Assembly: GCA_050701115.1 (NCBI GenBank)
Contig: JBOHER010000320.1
Coordinates: 1-11,714, forward strand
From: JBOHER01 sp050701115
GTDB taxonomy: Bacteria > Actinomycetota > Actinomycetes > Mycobacteriales > Pseudonocardiaceae
Direction of reading: 5' to 3'
DNA length: 11,714 nt
Both the position numbers and the translations under genes were made by a program. The notes beneath the pieces were generated by a model. That model ran no database searches. It worked only from the letters and a program-made list of their open reading frames with translations, and was not told the DNA's origin. This document shows positions 1 to 6,226 of the stretch, piece after piece. Within the stretch, counting starts at the first letter, position 1, and the number at the start of each line of letters is the position of its first letter.

Positions 1-497
1 CCACCCTCCTGGGGACCTCCGAACTACCGGCGGATCTGGAAGGCTACGGCTGGATCCCCGCCCACATCGCCCGCCAGCTGGCCACCGACCCCACGTCCAC
101 CTGGCGGCGGTTGCTCACCGACCCCGCCACCGGGCAGCTGCTCGAGGTCGGCCGCACCCGCTACACACCCCCCACCCAACTCGACGAATACGTGCGGGTC
201 CGCGACCAGCGCTGCCGGGTGCCCGGCTGCCGCCGGCCCGCCCGCAAATGCGACCTCGACCACAACCACGACTGGGGCAAGGGCGGCGACACCGCAGAAT
301 GCCTGCTCTGCAGCCTCTGCCGCCGCCACCACCGGCTCAAGGACCGGCCCGGCTGGAACTTCCAGATGACCCACGGCGACCTGATCATCACCACCCCCAC
401 CGGCAAGCGCTACCGATCCAGGCCCGACCCCATCGGACCACCCGAACCCCAACCACCACCACCGCAGCCGATCGACAACACCCCGCCACCCTTCTGA
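1..497 (+). CDS. DUF222/HNH endonuclease-like protein (13E12 family), C-terminal part
   Basis: The reading frame is open from the window edge (first full codon at 3) to the TGA at 495-497, giving 164 residues; the N-terminus and most of the DUF222 domain lie outside. The visible part opens with the family's typical run (ELPADLEGYGWIPAHIARQL, then WRRLLTDPATGQLL and VGRTRY). It continues into a zinc-binding HNH module: CRVPGC, CDLDHNHDW, a GGDT turn, CSLC, then CRRHHRLKDRPGW. The tail is a proline-rich, probably disordered stretch (PPEPQPPPPQP). Proteins of this family are multicopy in actinobacteria and are presumed nucleases, often linked to the mycobacterial REP13E12 repeats; their biological role is not established. 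The position that normally holds the middle Asn of HNH (NLxxLC) is Leu here (LLCSLC), so catalytic competence is uncertain. Family assignment is firm; activity is inference. Confidence 0.88.
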   Translation, partial: TLLGTSELPADLEGYGWIPAHIARQLATDPTSTWRRLLTDPATGQLLEVGRTRYTPPTQLDEYVRVRDQRCRVPGCRRPARKCDLDHNHDWGKGGDTAECLLCSLCRRHHRLKDRPGWNFQMTHGDLIITTPTGKRYRSRPDPIGPPEPQPPPPQPIDNTPPPF

Positions 498-587
498 CGT
501 CGAAAGGCCTTGAGCGCGCCGACGGTAACTCTGCGCACGTTGCGAGCGATGATCCGTATGGCTTTGCCAGATCTTTGCCCAGGCATG

Positions 588-593
588 AGGGGG
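588..593 (+). promoter_or_regulatory. Shine-Dalgarno site for the LppU-like gene
   Basis: A purine run GAGGGGG lies about six bases before the ATG at 600. It decides for this ATG over the in-frame TTG at 510, which has no comparable site and would add a 30-residue stretch unlike any membrane-anchor N-terminus. Confidence 0.6.
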
Positions 594-599
594 CGCTCG

Positions 600-977
600 A
601 TGACCAGTCCGCAGGAGCATCGAACCTCGCGCACGAAGGCACTCATTGGCGTTGTCGTGGTCGTCCTCGCCATCGCGCTGATCGGCGGCGGCATCGCACT
701 CTATAACCAGTTCTTGCGGACGCTGTCCGCCGACGTCGGCGAATGCGTCGCCGGCGATCTGAATGATCCCGCCCTCATGCTGACCACGGTCGACTGCGCC
801 TCGGATGACGCTATCGCCAAGGTAATCGGCAAGGTCGAGAACGTCACCGTCGACGACCACATGCGCCGGGGCCAGGATATGTGCGCCTCATTCGAGGGCA
901 CCGAGTACATCTACTTCGAGCAGTTCGGAAACCAGCCAACCGGCACGATCATGTGCTTCGAACTGATCGAGTTCTGA
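600..977 (+). CDS. Small membrane-anchored LppU-like protein
   Basis: This is a protein of 125 residues. It has a short basic cytoplasmic N-terminus (residues 1-13, with R and K), one hydrophobic segment at about 14-34 (ALIGVVVVVLAIALIGGGIAL) and an extracytoplasmic domain of about 90 residues. That domain has four cysteines (C49 in VGECV, C66 in DCAS, C95 in MCAS, C119 in MCFE), placed so that two disulfides are likely. The VGxCV-then-DC layout resembles the LppU/SCO3897-type domain of actinobacterial surface proteins, whose function is unknown. There is no lipobox, so it is a signal-anchored membrane protein rather than a lipoprotein. It stands alone: the HNH gene ends about 100 bases upstream and the next gene is convergent, with its stop only six bases away. 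Family assignment is moderate and no function is claimed. Confidence 0.75.
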   Translation: MTSPQEHRTSRTKALIGVVVVVLAIALIGGGIALYNQFLRTLSADVGECVAGDLNDPALMLTTVDCASDDAIAKVIGKVENVTVDDHMRRGQDMCASFEGTEYIYFEQFGNQPTGTIMCFELIEF

Positions 978-983
978 GGCTGC

Positions 984-1763
984 TCACGACAGGAAGCCGC
1001 GCAGCAGGGCGGCCGTGCCATCCACGTGCTCGGCCATGGTCTGCCTCGCTGCCGCGGCGTCTCCGTCCAGAATGGCGTTGACGATCAGTTCATGCTGTTG
1101 GTTCGAGTGCTCGATGTTGCGCTCCAGCAACGGAATCGCGTCCAGCATTTCGTTCAGCCGCATCCGGATGTCGGCGACCGCGGAAGTCAGCGAAGGCGAT
1201 CCAGTCACCTCGGCGATCGCCAGATGCAGCCGGGAATCCCGCCGCCGATAGTCGCCCAGCGTCGCGTTCATGGTCTCGGTCAACCGACCCCGCAGGTTCC
1301 TTCTGTCCGCTGGGGTCAACGAGCGTGCGGCGGCAGCCTCGACAGCTCCGATCTCCAGCGCACGCCGCAGGATCAACGCGTCCTCGAGCCTCGCACCCAT
1401 GCCCCGGGCCGGCTGATCGGCTCGGACGCCTGCGCTTTCCGGCAGAGTCTCGGTGACGAAGGTGCCGCCATAACGACCGCGCCGGGACACCACATATCCG
1501 GCCTCCTGCAACGCCCTGATCGCTTCGCGCAGCGTCACCCTGCTGACATTCAGCCGCGCGGAAAGCTCCCGCTCCGCGGGTAACCGATCGCCCGTACCGA
1601 CCACCCCCAGCCGGATGGCCTGCAGCAGCCGTTCCACCGTCTCCTCGAAGGCGTTGCCCGCGCGCACGGGGCGGAACAGCGCCTCGTCGGCGCCACCGGA
1701 CGCGGGCAGGTCGACCGCGGCACCCGGCCCAGCGGCTACCGCGACCTCCCTGCCATCGTCCAT
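984..1763 (-). CDS. GntR family (FadR/FCD-type) transcriptional regulator
   Basis: This is a protein of 259 residues starting at the ATG at 1763; longer in-frame versions would run into the SDR gene. After an Ala/Gly-rich leader (1-30) comes a GntR winged helix at about 38-104, with GDRLPAERELSARLNVSRVTLREAI as recognition region and a RRGRYGGTFV wing. An all-helical FCD effector domain follows at about 126-250. D176, H180, H224 and H246 fit the metal-binding Asp/His set of FCD domains, which typically bind small carboxylates. It is the last gene of the operon, starting ten bases after the SDR stop, with only a weak AGGAT-like ribosome site, so it is probably cotranscribed. Inference: it senses the substrate or a pathway intermediate (for example gamma-glutamylglycine) and controls the operon and permease from the 5997-6226 region. 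Family call is firm; ligand is unknown. Confidence 0.9.
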   Translation of the reverse strand: MDDGREVAVAAGPGAAVDLPASGGADEALFRPVRAGNAFEETVERLLQAIRLGVVGTGDRLPAERELSARLNVSRVTLREAIRALQEAGYVVSRRGRYGGTFVTETLPESAGVRADQPARGMGARLEDALILRRALEIGAVEAAAARSLTPADRRNLRGRLTETMNATLGDYRRRDSRLHLAIAEVTGSPSLTSAVADIRMRLNEMLDAIPLLERNIEHSNQQHELIVNAILDGDAAAARQTMAEHVDGTAALLRGFLS

Positions 1764-1773
1764 CGCGAGGATC

Positions 1774-2541
1774 CTAGATCGGCGTGACGTAGGCGCCGGA
1801 AATCCCACCGTCGACCAGGAAGGTCGACGCGGTGATGAACGAGGAGTCGTCGCTGGCCAGAAACGCCACCGCACCTGCGATCTCCTCCGGCTCGGCGAAC
1901 CGGCCGAGCGGGACATGTATCAGCCTGCGCGCGGCGCGTTCCGGATCCTTGGCGAACAGGTCCTTCAACAACGGAGTGTTGACCGGTCCGGGGCACAGCG
2001 CATTGACCCGAATCCCCTCGCGGGCGAACTGCACGCCCAGCTCCCTGCTCATCGCCAGCACCCCACCTTTGGACGCGGTGTAGGAAATCTGCGAGGTCGC
2101 TGCGCCCATCACCGCCACGAACGAAGCCGTGTTGATGATCGAACCCTTGCCCTGCCGTCGCATATGTGGGATGGCGTACTTGCAGCACAGGTAGACCGAT
2201 GTCAGGTTGATCTGCTGCACCCGTTGCCATGCCTCGATACCGGTGGTCAGGATCGAGTCGTCTTCCGGCGGCGAGATGCCCGCGTTGTTGAACGCGATGT
2301 GCACCGATCCATACGTGTCAACGGCCGCATCGAAAAGAGCCCGCACGTCCGCTTCGGTGGACACATCGGTCTGCACGAACAACCCGCCCACTTCATCGGC
2401 GGCGGCTTTGCCGGTGGCCGGATCGAGGTCGGCGACAACGATCTTCGCGCCTTCCTGCGCCAACCGTCGCACGGACGCGAGCCCGATGCCGCTCGCTCCG
2501 CCGGTGACGACCGCGACGCGGCCAGCTAAACGCTCGGTCAT
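1774..2541 (-). CDS. Short-chain dehydrogenase/reductase (Rv2857c-like)
   Basis: This is a classical SDR of 255 residues, the usual family length. The Rossmann nucleotide motif TGGASGIG is at 13-20, the acidic residue after beta-2 is D38 (VVADLD, favouring NAD over NADP), NNAG is at 85-88, and the catalytic tetrad is N112, S140, Y154 and K158. PGPVNTP (184-190) follows the active site, and the C-terminus LVDGGISGAY is typical. The ATG at 2541 overlaps the ALDH stop in an ATGA junction and is preceded by a strong GGAGGA site inside the ALDH gene, so translation is coupled. In this operon it sits between a gamma-glutamyl ligase and an aldehyde dehydrogenase. The likely role is oxidation of the alcohol of a gamma-glutamylated amino alcohol to the aldehyde. 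The SDR call is firm; the substrate is inferred from context alone. Confidence 0.93.
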   Translation of the reverse strand: MTERLAGRVAVVTGGASGIGLASVRRLAQEGAKIVVADLDPATGKAAADEVGGLFVQTDVSTEADVRALFDAAVDTYGSVHIAFNNAGISPPEDDSILTTGIEAWQRVQQINLTSVYLCCKYAIPHMRRQGKGSIINTASFVAVMGAATSQISYTASKGGVLAMSRELGVQFAREGIRVNALCPGPVNTPLLKDLFAKDPERAARRLIHVPLGRFAEPEEIAGAVAFLASDDSSFITASTFLVDGGISGAYVTPI

Positions 2542-3920
2542 GCTTGGTCCTCCAGGTCTCCTACCGCGATGAATACGTTCTTGGTCTCGGTGAAGGCGTC
2601 GACGGCATCGGGTCCCAGCTCCCGGCCCAGCCCGGACTGCTTGAATCCCCCGAAAGGCGTCCAGTACCGCACCGACGAATGCGAATTGACCGAAAGGTTT
2701 CCTGCCTCGACGCCACGCGACACGCGGATCGCCCGATCGACGTCCTGAGTCCAGATCGACCCGGACAACCCATAGACGGAACTGTTGGCGATGCGAACCG
2801 CATCGGCCTCGTCGTCAAACGGCAGGACAGCCACCACCGGCCCGAAGATCTCCTCGGTAGCCGCCCGATCTGCCGTATCCACCGGAGCCAGCACCGTCGG
2901 CGGGAACCAGAACCCAGGCCCCGCCGGCGCGTCGCCCCGGAATGCCACCGAAGTCGTCGGGTCCACATAGGACGACACTCGCTCGCGATGCCCTGCGGAG
3001 ATGAGTGGGCCCATCTCGGTGCCCTCCTCGCCGGGCGCACCGACCACCACACCCTTGACCGCGGGCTCGAGCAACTCCATGAACCGGTCGTACACCGAGC
3101 GTTGCACCAGTATCCGGGAGCGTGCGCAACAGTCTTGACCGGCGTTGTCGAACACCCCGTACGGCGCGGTCGCCGCCGCCCGCGCAAGATCGGCATCAGC
3201 GAAGACGATGTTGGCGCTCTTGCCCCCCAACTCCAGAGTCACGCGTTTCACCTGGTCCGCGCAGCCTGCCATGATCTGCTTGCCCACCTCGGTGGAACCC
3301 GTGAATACCACCTTGCGCACCGCTGGGTGGGTGACGAACCGTTGCCCCACCACAGATCCCTTACCCGGCAGAACTTGGAACACATGTTCTCCGATCCCCG
3401 CTTCGCGGGCCAGCTCGACCAGCCGGATGGCGGTCAACGGGGTGAGCTCGGCCGGCTTGAGCACGACGGTGTTGCCCGCGGCCAGCGCAGGGGCGAAACC
3501 CCAGCCCGCGATCGGCATCGGGAAGTTCCACGGCACGATCACGCCGACCACACCGAGCGGTTCGGCGAAGGTCACGTTCAGCCCGCCGGGGACCGGAATC
3601 TGCTTACCGAACAATCGTTCTGGTGCCGCTGAGTAGTAGTTCAGCACGTCACGAACGTTGCCTGCTTCCCAGCGTGCGTTGCCGATGGTGTGCCCCGAGT
3701 TCGCCACCTCGAGCCGGGCCAGGGTCTCGATGTCGGCATCGACGGCCTCGGCGAAGCGGCGCAGCAGCCGGGCACGGTCACTCGGTGCCACCGCACGCCA
3801 TCCAGGCGACGCCGCCTCCGCCCTGGCTATCGCGGCGTCCGTCTCCTCCAGCGAGGTCTGCGGCACGGTGCGCACCACTTCCTCCGTCGCCGGATTGATC
3901 ACGTCGAAACTGGCGGTCAT
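2538..3920 (-). CDS. NAD(P)-dependent aldehyde dehydrogenase (AldC-like)
   Basis: This is a protein of 460 residues, full length for the ALDH superfamily but slightly short at the N-terminus, as in mycobacterial AldC (Rv2858c). Visible active-site elements are PWNFP with N132, LKPAE with K155, the cofactor motif FTGSTEVG (206-213), the general base E230 in LELGGK, the nucleophile C264 in GQDCCARSR (aligned with the middle Cys of the usual GQCCC), and E357 in EEIFGPV. The FGGFKQSGLGRE signature near 423-434 is intact. The ATG at 3920 overlaps the stop of the hydrolase gene by four bases and has an AAGGA site about six bases upstream. Family: oxidises aldehydes to acids. Inference: here it converts a gamma-glutamyl amino aldehyde to the gamma-glutamyl amino acid, which the neighbouring hydrolase then cleaves. 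Confidence 0.95.
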   Translation of the reverse strand: MTASFDVINPATEEVVRTVPQTSLEETDAAIARAEAASPGWRAVAPSDRARLLRRFAEAVDADIETLARLEVANSGHTIGNARWEAGNVRDVLNYYSAAPERLFGKQIPVPGGLNVTFAEPLGVVGVIVPWNFPMPIAGWGFAPALAAGNTVVLKPAELTPLTAIRLVELAREAGIGEHVFQVLPGKGSVVGQRFVTHPAVRKVVFTGSTEVGKQIMAGCADQVKRVTLELGGKSANIVFADADLARAAATAPYGVFDNAGQDCCARSRILVQRSVYDRFMELLEPAVKGVVVGAPGEEGTEMGPLISAGHRERVSSYVDPTTSVAFRGDAPAGPGFWFPPTVLAPVDTADRAATEEIFGPVVAVLPFDDEADAVRIANSSVYGLSGSIWTQDVDRAIRVSRGVEAGNLSVNSHSSVRYWTPFGGFKQSGLGRELGPDAVDAFTETKNVFIAVGDLEDQA

Positions 3921-4651
3921 GTGCCTTCCTTTGTGCGATAACGATGCGCGGCCTCGACCAACGCGGAGAGCAGCCGGTGATCCCGATCGTTCTCCTCAGG
4001 GTGCCACTGCACACCGAGCACGAACGTGTGGTCGGCAGTCTCGACGGCCTCAACGGTTCCGTCGTCGGCCCACCCGACCGCGCTCAGCCCGGTAGCCAGT
4101 TCCCCGATGGCCTGATGGTGGTAGCAGTGCACCTTGGTCTCTGAGCCGAGAATGGCGGCGATCGCGCTGCCCTCGCCCAGCCTGATCCTGCTCGTGCCGT
4201 ACAGCGCCGGAGCCGGTTGATGCGCCTGATGCCCGACCACATCGGGCAGGTGCTGGGTCAGGGTGCCGCCGAGCGCGACGTTGAGCAGTTCGAGCCCTCG
4301 GCACACGCCGAGCACCGGCAGATCTACCGCAAGCGCCTCGCGTAACACGCCGAACTCGAATCGGTCCCGGCCCGAACCAGTGCAGACAGTCCTCTCGTGC
4401 GGTGACTGTCCATAGTGGATGGGGTCGACATCAGCTCCCCCCGCGAGCACGAGTCCATCCAGCCCGGCGATGAGAGATCGATATGCGCCGCCGACCGGAG
4501 GCAACAGCAACGGCGCGCCTCCCGCGGCGACCACCGAATCCACATAGGACCGTGGCAAGATGGCGCTCTCCTGGTCCCACACCCCGTAGGAGGCGCGTTC
4601 CAGGTAGGTCGTGATGCCGATTCGGGGCCGATCAGAGACGTTCGAAACCAC
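3917..4651 (-). CDS. Gamma-glutamyl-gamma-aminobutyrate hydrolase-like peptidase C26 (class-I GATase fold)
   Basis: Taken from the GTG at 4651, the protein has 244 residues. GGGAG lies seven bases upstream of this GTG, whereas the in-frame ATG at 4681 has no ribosome site and would lengthen the overlap with the ligase gene from 20 to 50 bases. The N-terminus RPRIGITTY and the GGADVDP turn are typical of the PuuD/C26 family. The triad is visible: C117 in GVCRGLELLNV, and H217 and E219 in VQWHPEE. YHHQAI (177-182) is the usual substrate-side motif. PuuD-type enzymes hydrolyse gamma-glutamyl amides of amino acids, releasing glutamate. Its place directly after the ligase and before ALDH and SDR matches Rv2859c in M. 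tuberculosis. Inferred role: the final step, splitting the oxidised gamma-glutamyl product (for example gamma-glutamylglycine). It is unlikely to be a biosynthetic amidotransferase, because no synthase partner is encoded. Confidence 0.9.
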   Translation of the reverse strand: MVSNVSDRPRIGITTYLERASYGVWDQESAILPRSYVDSVVAAGGAPLLLPPVGGAYRSLIAGLDGLVLAGGADVDPIHYGQSPHERTVCTGSGRDRFEFGVLREALAVDLPVLGVCRGLELLNVALGGTLTQHLPDVVGHQAHQPAPALYGTSRIRLGEGSAIAAILGSETKVHCYHHQAIGELATGLSAVGWADDGTVEAVETADHTFVLGVQWHPEENDRDHRLLSALVEAAHRYRTKEGT

Positions 4652-5996
4652 GGATTCGCTCCCAATCGGTGACAGCGGCATCGAACGCGGCCAGTTCGAT
4701 ACGCGCAGCGTTCAGGTAGTGCTCGACCACATCTTCACCGAAGGCATCCCGGGCCAGTTTGCTCTCGGCCAGCAGCCGCGCCGACTCGCGCAGCGTCGCG
4801 GGCACGGTCTGCTTGTCTGATGCATAGGCGTTGCCGATGAACTCCGGTTCGAGTTCCAGCTCGCGTTCGATGCCGTGCAACCCTGCCGCGATCAGCGCGG
4901 CGACCGCGAGGTAGGGATTGACGTCACCGCCCGGCACCCGATTCTCCACCCGCAGCGACTCGCCGTGGCCGACCACCCGCAACGCACACGTGCGGTTGTC
5001 CGTGCCCCACGCGACCGTGGTCGGCGCGAAGCTACCCGGCGCGAATCTCTTGTAGGAATTGACGTTCGGCGCGAAGAGGTAGGTGAACTCCGGTAGGCAG
5101 GCGAGCTGACCCGCCAGGAAGTGCTCCATCATCGGCGAAAAGCCGTGCGGCCCGTCGCCCGCAAGCACGGGTTCGCCGGTCGAGGTGCGCAGGCTGATGT
5201 GGATATGACAGGAGTTGCCCTCGCGCTGATCGTATTTGGCCATGAAGGTCAGACTCTTGCCGAACCCGGCCGCGATCTCCTTCGCTCCGGTCTTGTAGAT
5301 GCTGTGGTTGTCACAGGTGGCCAGTGCGCGGTCGTAGCGGAACGCGATCTCATGCTGGCCGGGGTTGCACTCCCCCTTGGCGGATTCGACGTACATACCG
5401 GCGCGGCTCATTTCCGTGCGAATTCTGCGCAGCAGCGGCTCGACCCGCCCGGTTCCGAGCAGCGAGTAGTCCACGTTGTACTGGTTGGCCGGACTCAGCC
5501 CGTGGTAGGAGCGCCGCCATGCCTCTTCGTAGCTGTCCTCGAAGACGATGAACTCAAGCTCGGTGCCCACGTACGCCTCCAGGCCACGTTCGGCGAGCCG
5601 ATCGAGTTGCCTGCGCAGCACTTGGCGTGGCGAAGCGGAAACCGGATCACCGTCCACCCACTCCACGTCGCTGAGCACCATGGCGGTGCCCTCGTGCCAG
5701 GGCACCCGGCGCAGGGTGCTCAGATCGGGCCGCAGCACGAAGTCGCCGTAACCGCGCTCCCAGGACGACATCGCATAGCCGCCGACGGTGTTCATCTCCA
5801 CGTCGACGGCGAGGAGGTAATTGCACGCTTCGGTGGCATGGTCGAGCACCTCGTTGAGGAAGTACCGGGCGTCGCAACGCTTGCCTTGCAACCGACCCTG
5901 CATGTCGGTCATCGCGACCAACACGGTGTCGATCGTTCCAGCTTCGACGCACTGCCGGAGCTGGGCGACCGTCAGCATGCCTTCCCGCTCCAGCAT
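4632..5996 (-). CDS. glnA4: Glutamine synthetase family gamma-glutamyl-amine ligase (GlnA4-like)
   Basis: From the ATG at 5996 the protein has 454 residues, close to GlnA4 (Rv2860c). A GGAAGGGG site ends about seven bases upstream; a second ATG at 5978 is possible, and an in-frame start at 6056 would lie in the promoter region. Metal and ATP residues of the GS fold are present: E146 and E148 (GTELEF), E209 and E216 (GECNPGQHEI), H264 (SCHIHIS), the substrate stretch NSYKRFAPGSFAP (313-325), and E351/R353 in RVENRVPGG. The FDGSSI segment that carries the ammonium-binding Asp of true GSI is absent (AMSSWERGYGDF region instead), and no NLY adenylylation loop is visible. The enzyme therefore probably joins glutamate to an amine other than ammonia, at the cost of ATP. 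The neighbouring ethanolamine-type permease suggests gamma-glutamylethanolamide synthetase; a polyamine or isopropylamine/alaninol-like substrate is the alternative. It is the first gene of the operon. Confidence 0.9.
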   Translation of the reverse strand: MLEREGMLTVAQLRQCVEAGTIDTVLVAMTDMQGRLQGKRCDARYFLNEVLDHATEACNYLLAVDVEMNTVGGYAMSSWERGYGDFVLRPDLSTLRRVPWHEGTAMVLSDVEWVDGDPVSASPRQVLRRQLDRLAERGLEAYVGTELEFIVFEDSYEEAWRRSYHGLSPANQYNVDYSLLGTGRVEPLLRRIRTEMSRAGMYVESAKGECNPGQHEIAFRYDRALATCDNHSIYKTGAKEIAAGFGKSLTFMAKYDQREGNSCHIHISLRTSTGEPVLAGDGPHGFSPMMEHFLAGQLACLPEFTYLFAPNVNSYKRFAPGSFAPTTVAWGTDNRTCALRVVGHGESLRVENRVPGGDVNPYLAVAALIAAGLHGIERELELEPEFIGNAYASDKQTVPATLRESARLLAESKLARDAFGEDVVEHYLNAARIELAAFDAAVTDWERIRGFERL

Positions 5997-6055
5997 GGTC
6001 GGGCCCCTTCCTCGAACAGCAGACCAAAGGATCGAGTTCATTCCATTAGGAACCA

Positions 6056-6084
6056 TTGCTACACGGCCCGTCGTCCTTCGTCAA
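6056..6084 (-). promoter_or_regulatory. Candidate sigma-A-like promoter of the ligase operon
   Basis: On the minus strand TTGACG (6079-6084) is followed after 17 bases by TAGCAA (6056-6061). The -35 matches the consensus at five of six positions; the -10 keeps TA but lacks the final T. Transcription would start near 6049, giving a leader of about 50 bases before the ATG at 5996. Found by eye only. Confidence 0.35.
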
Positions 6085-6140
6085 GAGCGGCCATTCGGAC
6101 GTTCTTTCCTCCTTGAAGAGCCTCAACCCCTTGACATAGC

Positions 6141-6158
6141 GCGTGACAGCCGTCACGC
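6141..6158. promoter_or_regulatory. Perfect inverted repeat, candidate operator
   Basis: Two 7-base arms GCGTGAC and GTCACGC are separated by AGCC. The repeat lies just downstream of the plus-strand TTGACA at 6131-6136, inside the likely promoter of the permease, so a bound protein could block or recruit polymerase. The site has dyad symmetry suited to a dimeric regulator. It does not resemble the known FadR consensus, so which regulator uses it is open. It could instead form a short RNA hairpin, but no U-run follows, so it is not a terminator. Confidence 0.5.
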
Positions 6159-6213
6159 TCACCTCGATCAATGGACTGTTCTTTTCCCTTTGAAACCCAC
6201 TTTGGCGCGTGCC

Positions 6214-6218
6214 GGAGG
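6214..6218 (+). promoter_or_regulatory. Shine-Dalgarno site for the permease
   Basis: GGAGG is placed eight bases before the GTG at 6227. It decides for that start over the in-frame GTGs at 6209 and 6218, which overlap or precede the ribosome site itself. Confidence 0.6.
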
Positions 6219-6226
6219 TGAGCAGC

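Larger units (their letters stand above)
5997..6226. promoter_or_regulatory. Divergent control region between the ligase operon and the permease
   Basis: This is a 230-bp non-coding stretch, less G/C-biased than the flanking genes, and the only space from which both the minus-strand operon and the plus-strand permease can be transcribed. It holds a candidate minus-strand promoter (6056-6084), a perfect inverted repeat (6141-6158) and a TTGACA hexamer on the plus strand at 6131-6136. The latter has only a weak -10 (CACGCT) at 17-bp spacing, as expected for an activated or repressible promoter. The GntR/FCD protein encoded at the end of the operon is the obvious candidate to bind here. Confidence 0.6.

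Noticed and set aside
24..860. Minus-strand open frame of 278 codons opposite the HNH and LppU-like genes
   Set aside because: It runs antisense to two supported genes, has low-complexity Val/Ala/Gly composition, and shows no domain motif; it is the usual high-GC antisense shadow.
1764..1916. Upstream extension of the GntR gene by 51 codons
   Set aside because: It would overlap the 3' end of the SDR gene by more than 140 bases and adds Arg/Ser-rich residues unlike the family; the ATG at 1763 fits the gene spacing.
1615..2529. Plus-strand open frame of 304 codons
   Set aside because: It is antisense to the GntR and SDR genes and has no recognisable motif, while the SDR on the other strand has its full catalytic tetrad.
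2544..3632. Plus-strand open frame of 362 codons
   Set aside because: It is antisense to the ALDH gene; its Arg/His/Pro-rich composition is typical of a shadow frame.
5121..6116. Plus-strand open frame of 331 codons across the ligase gene and into the promoter region
   Set aside because: It is antisense to the GS-family ligase, whose active-site motifs are all on the minus strand.
6141..6158. Reading the 7-4-7 inverted repeat as a transcription terminator
   Set aside because: No U-run follows on either strand and both flanking genes diverge from this region, so nothing needs terminating here.
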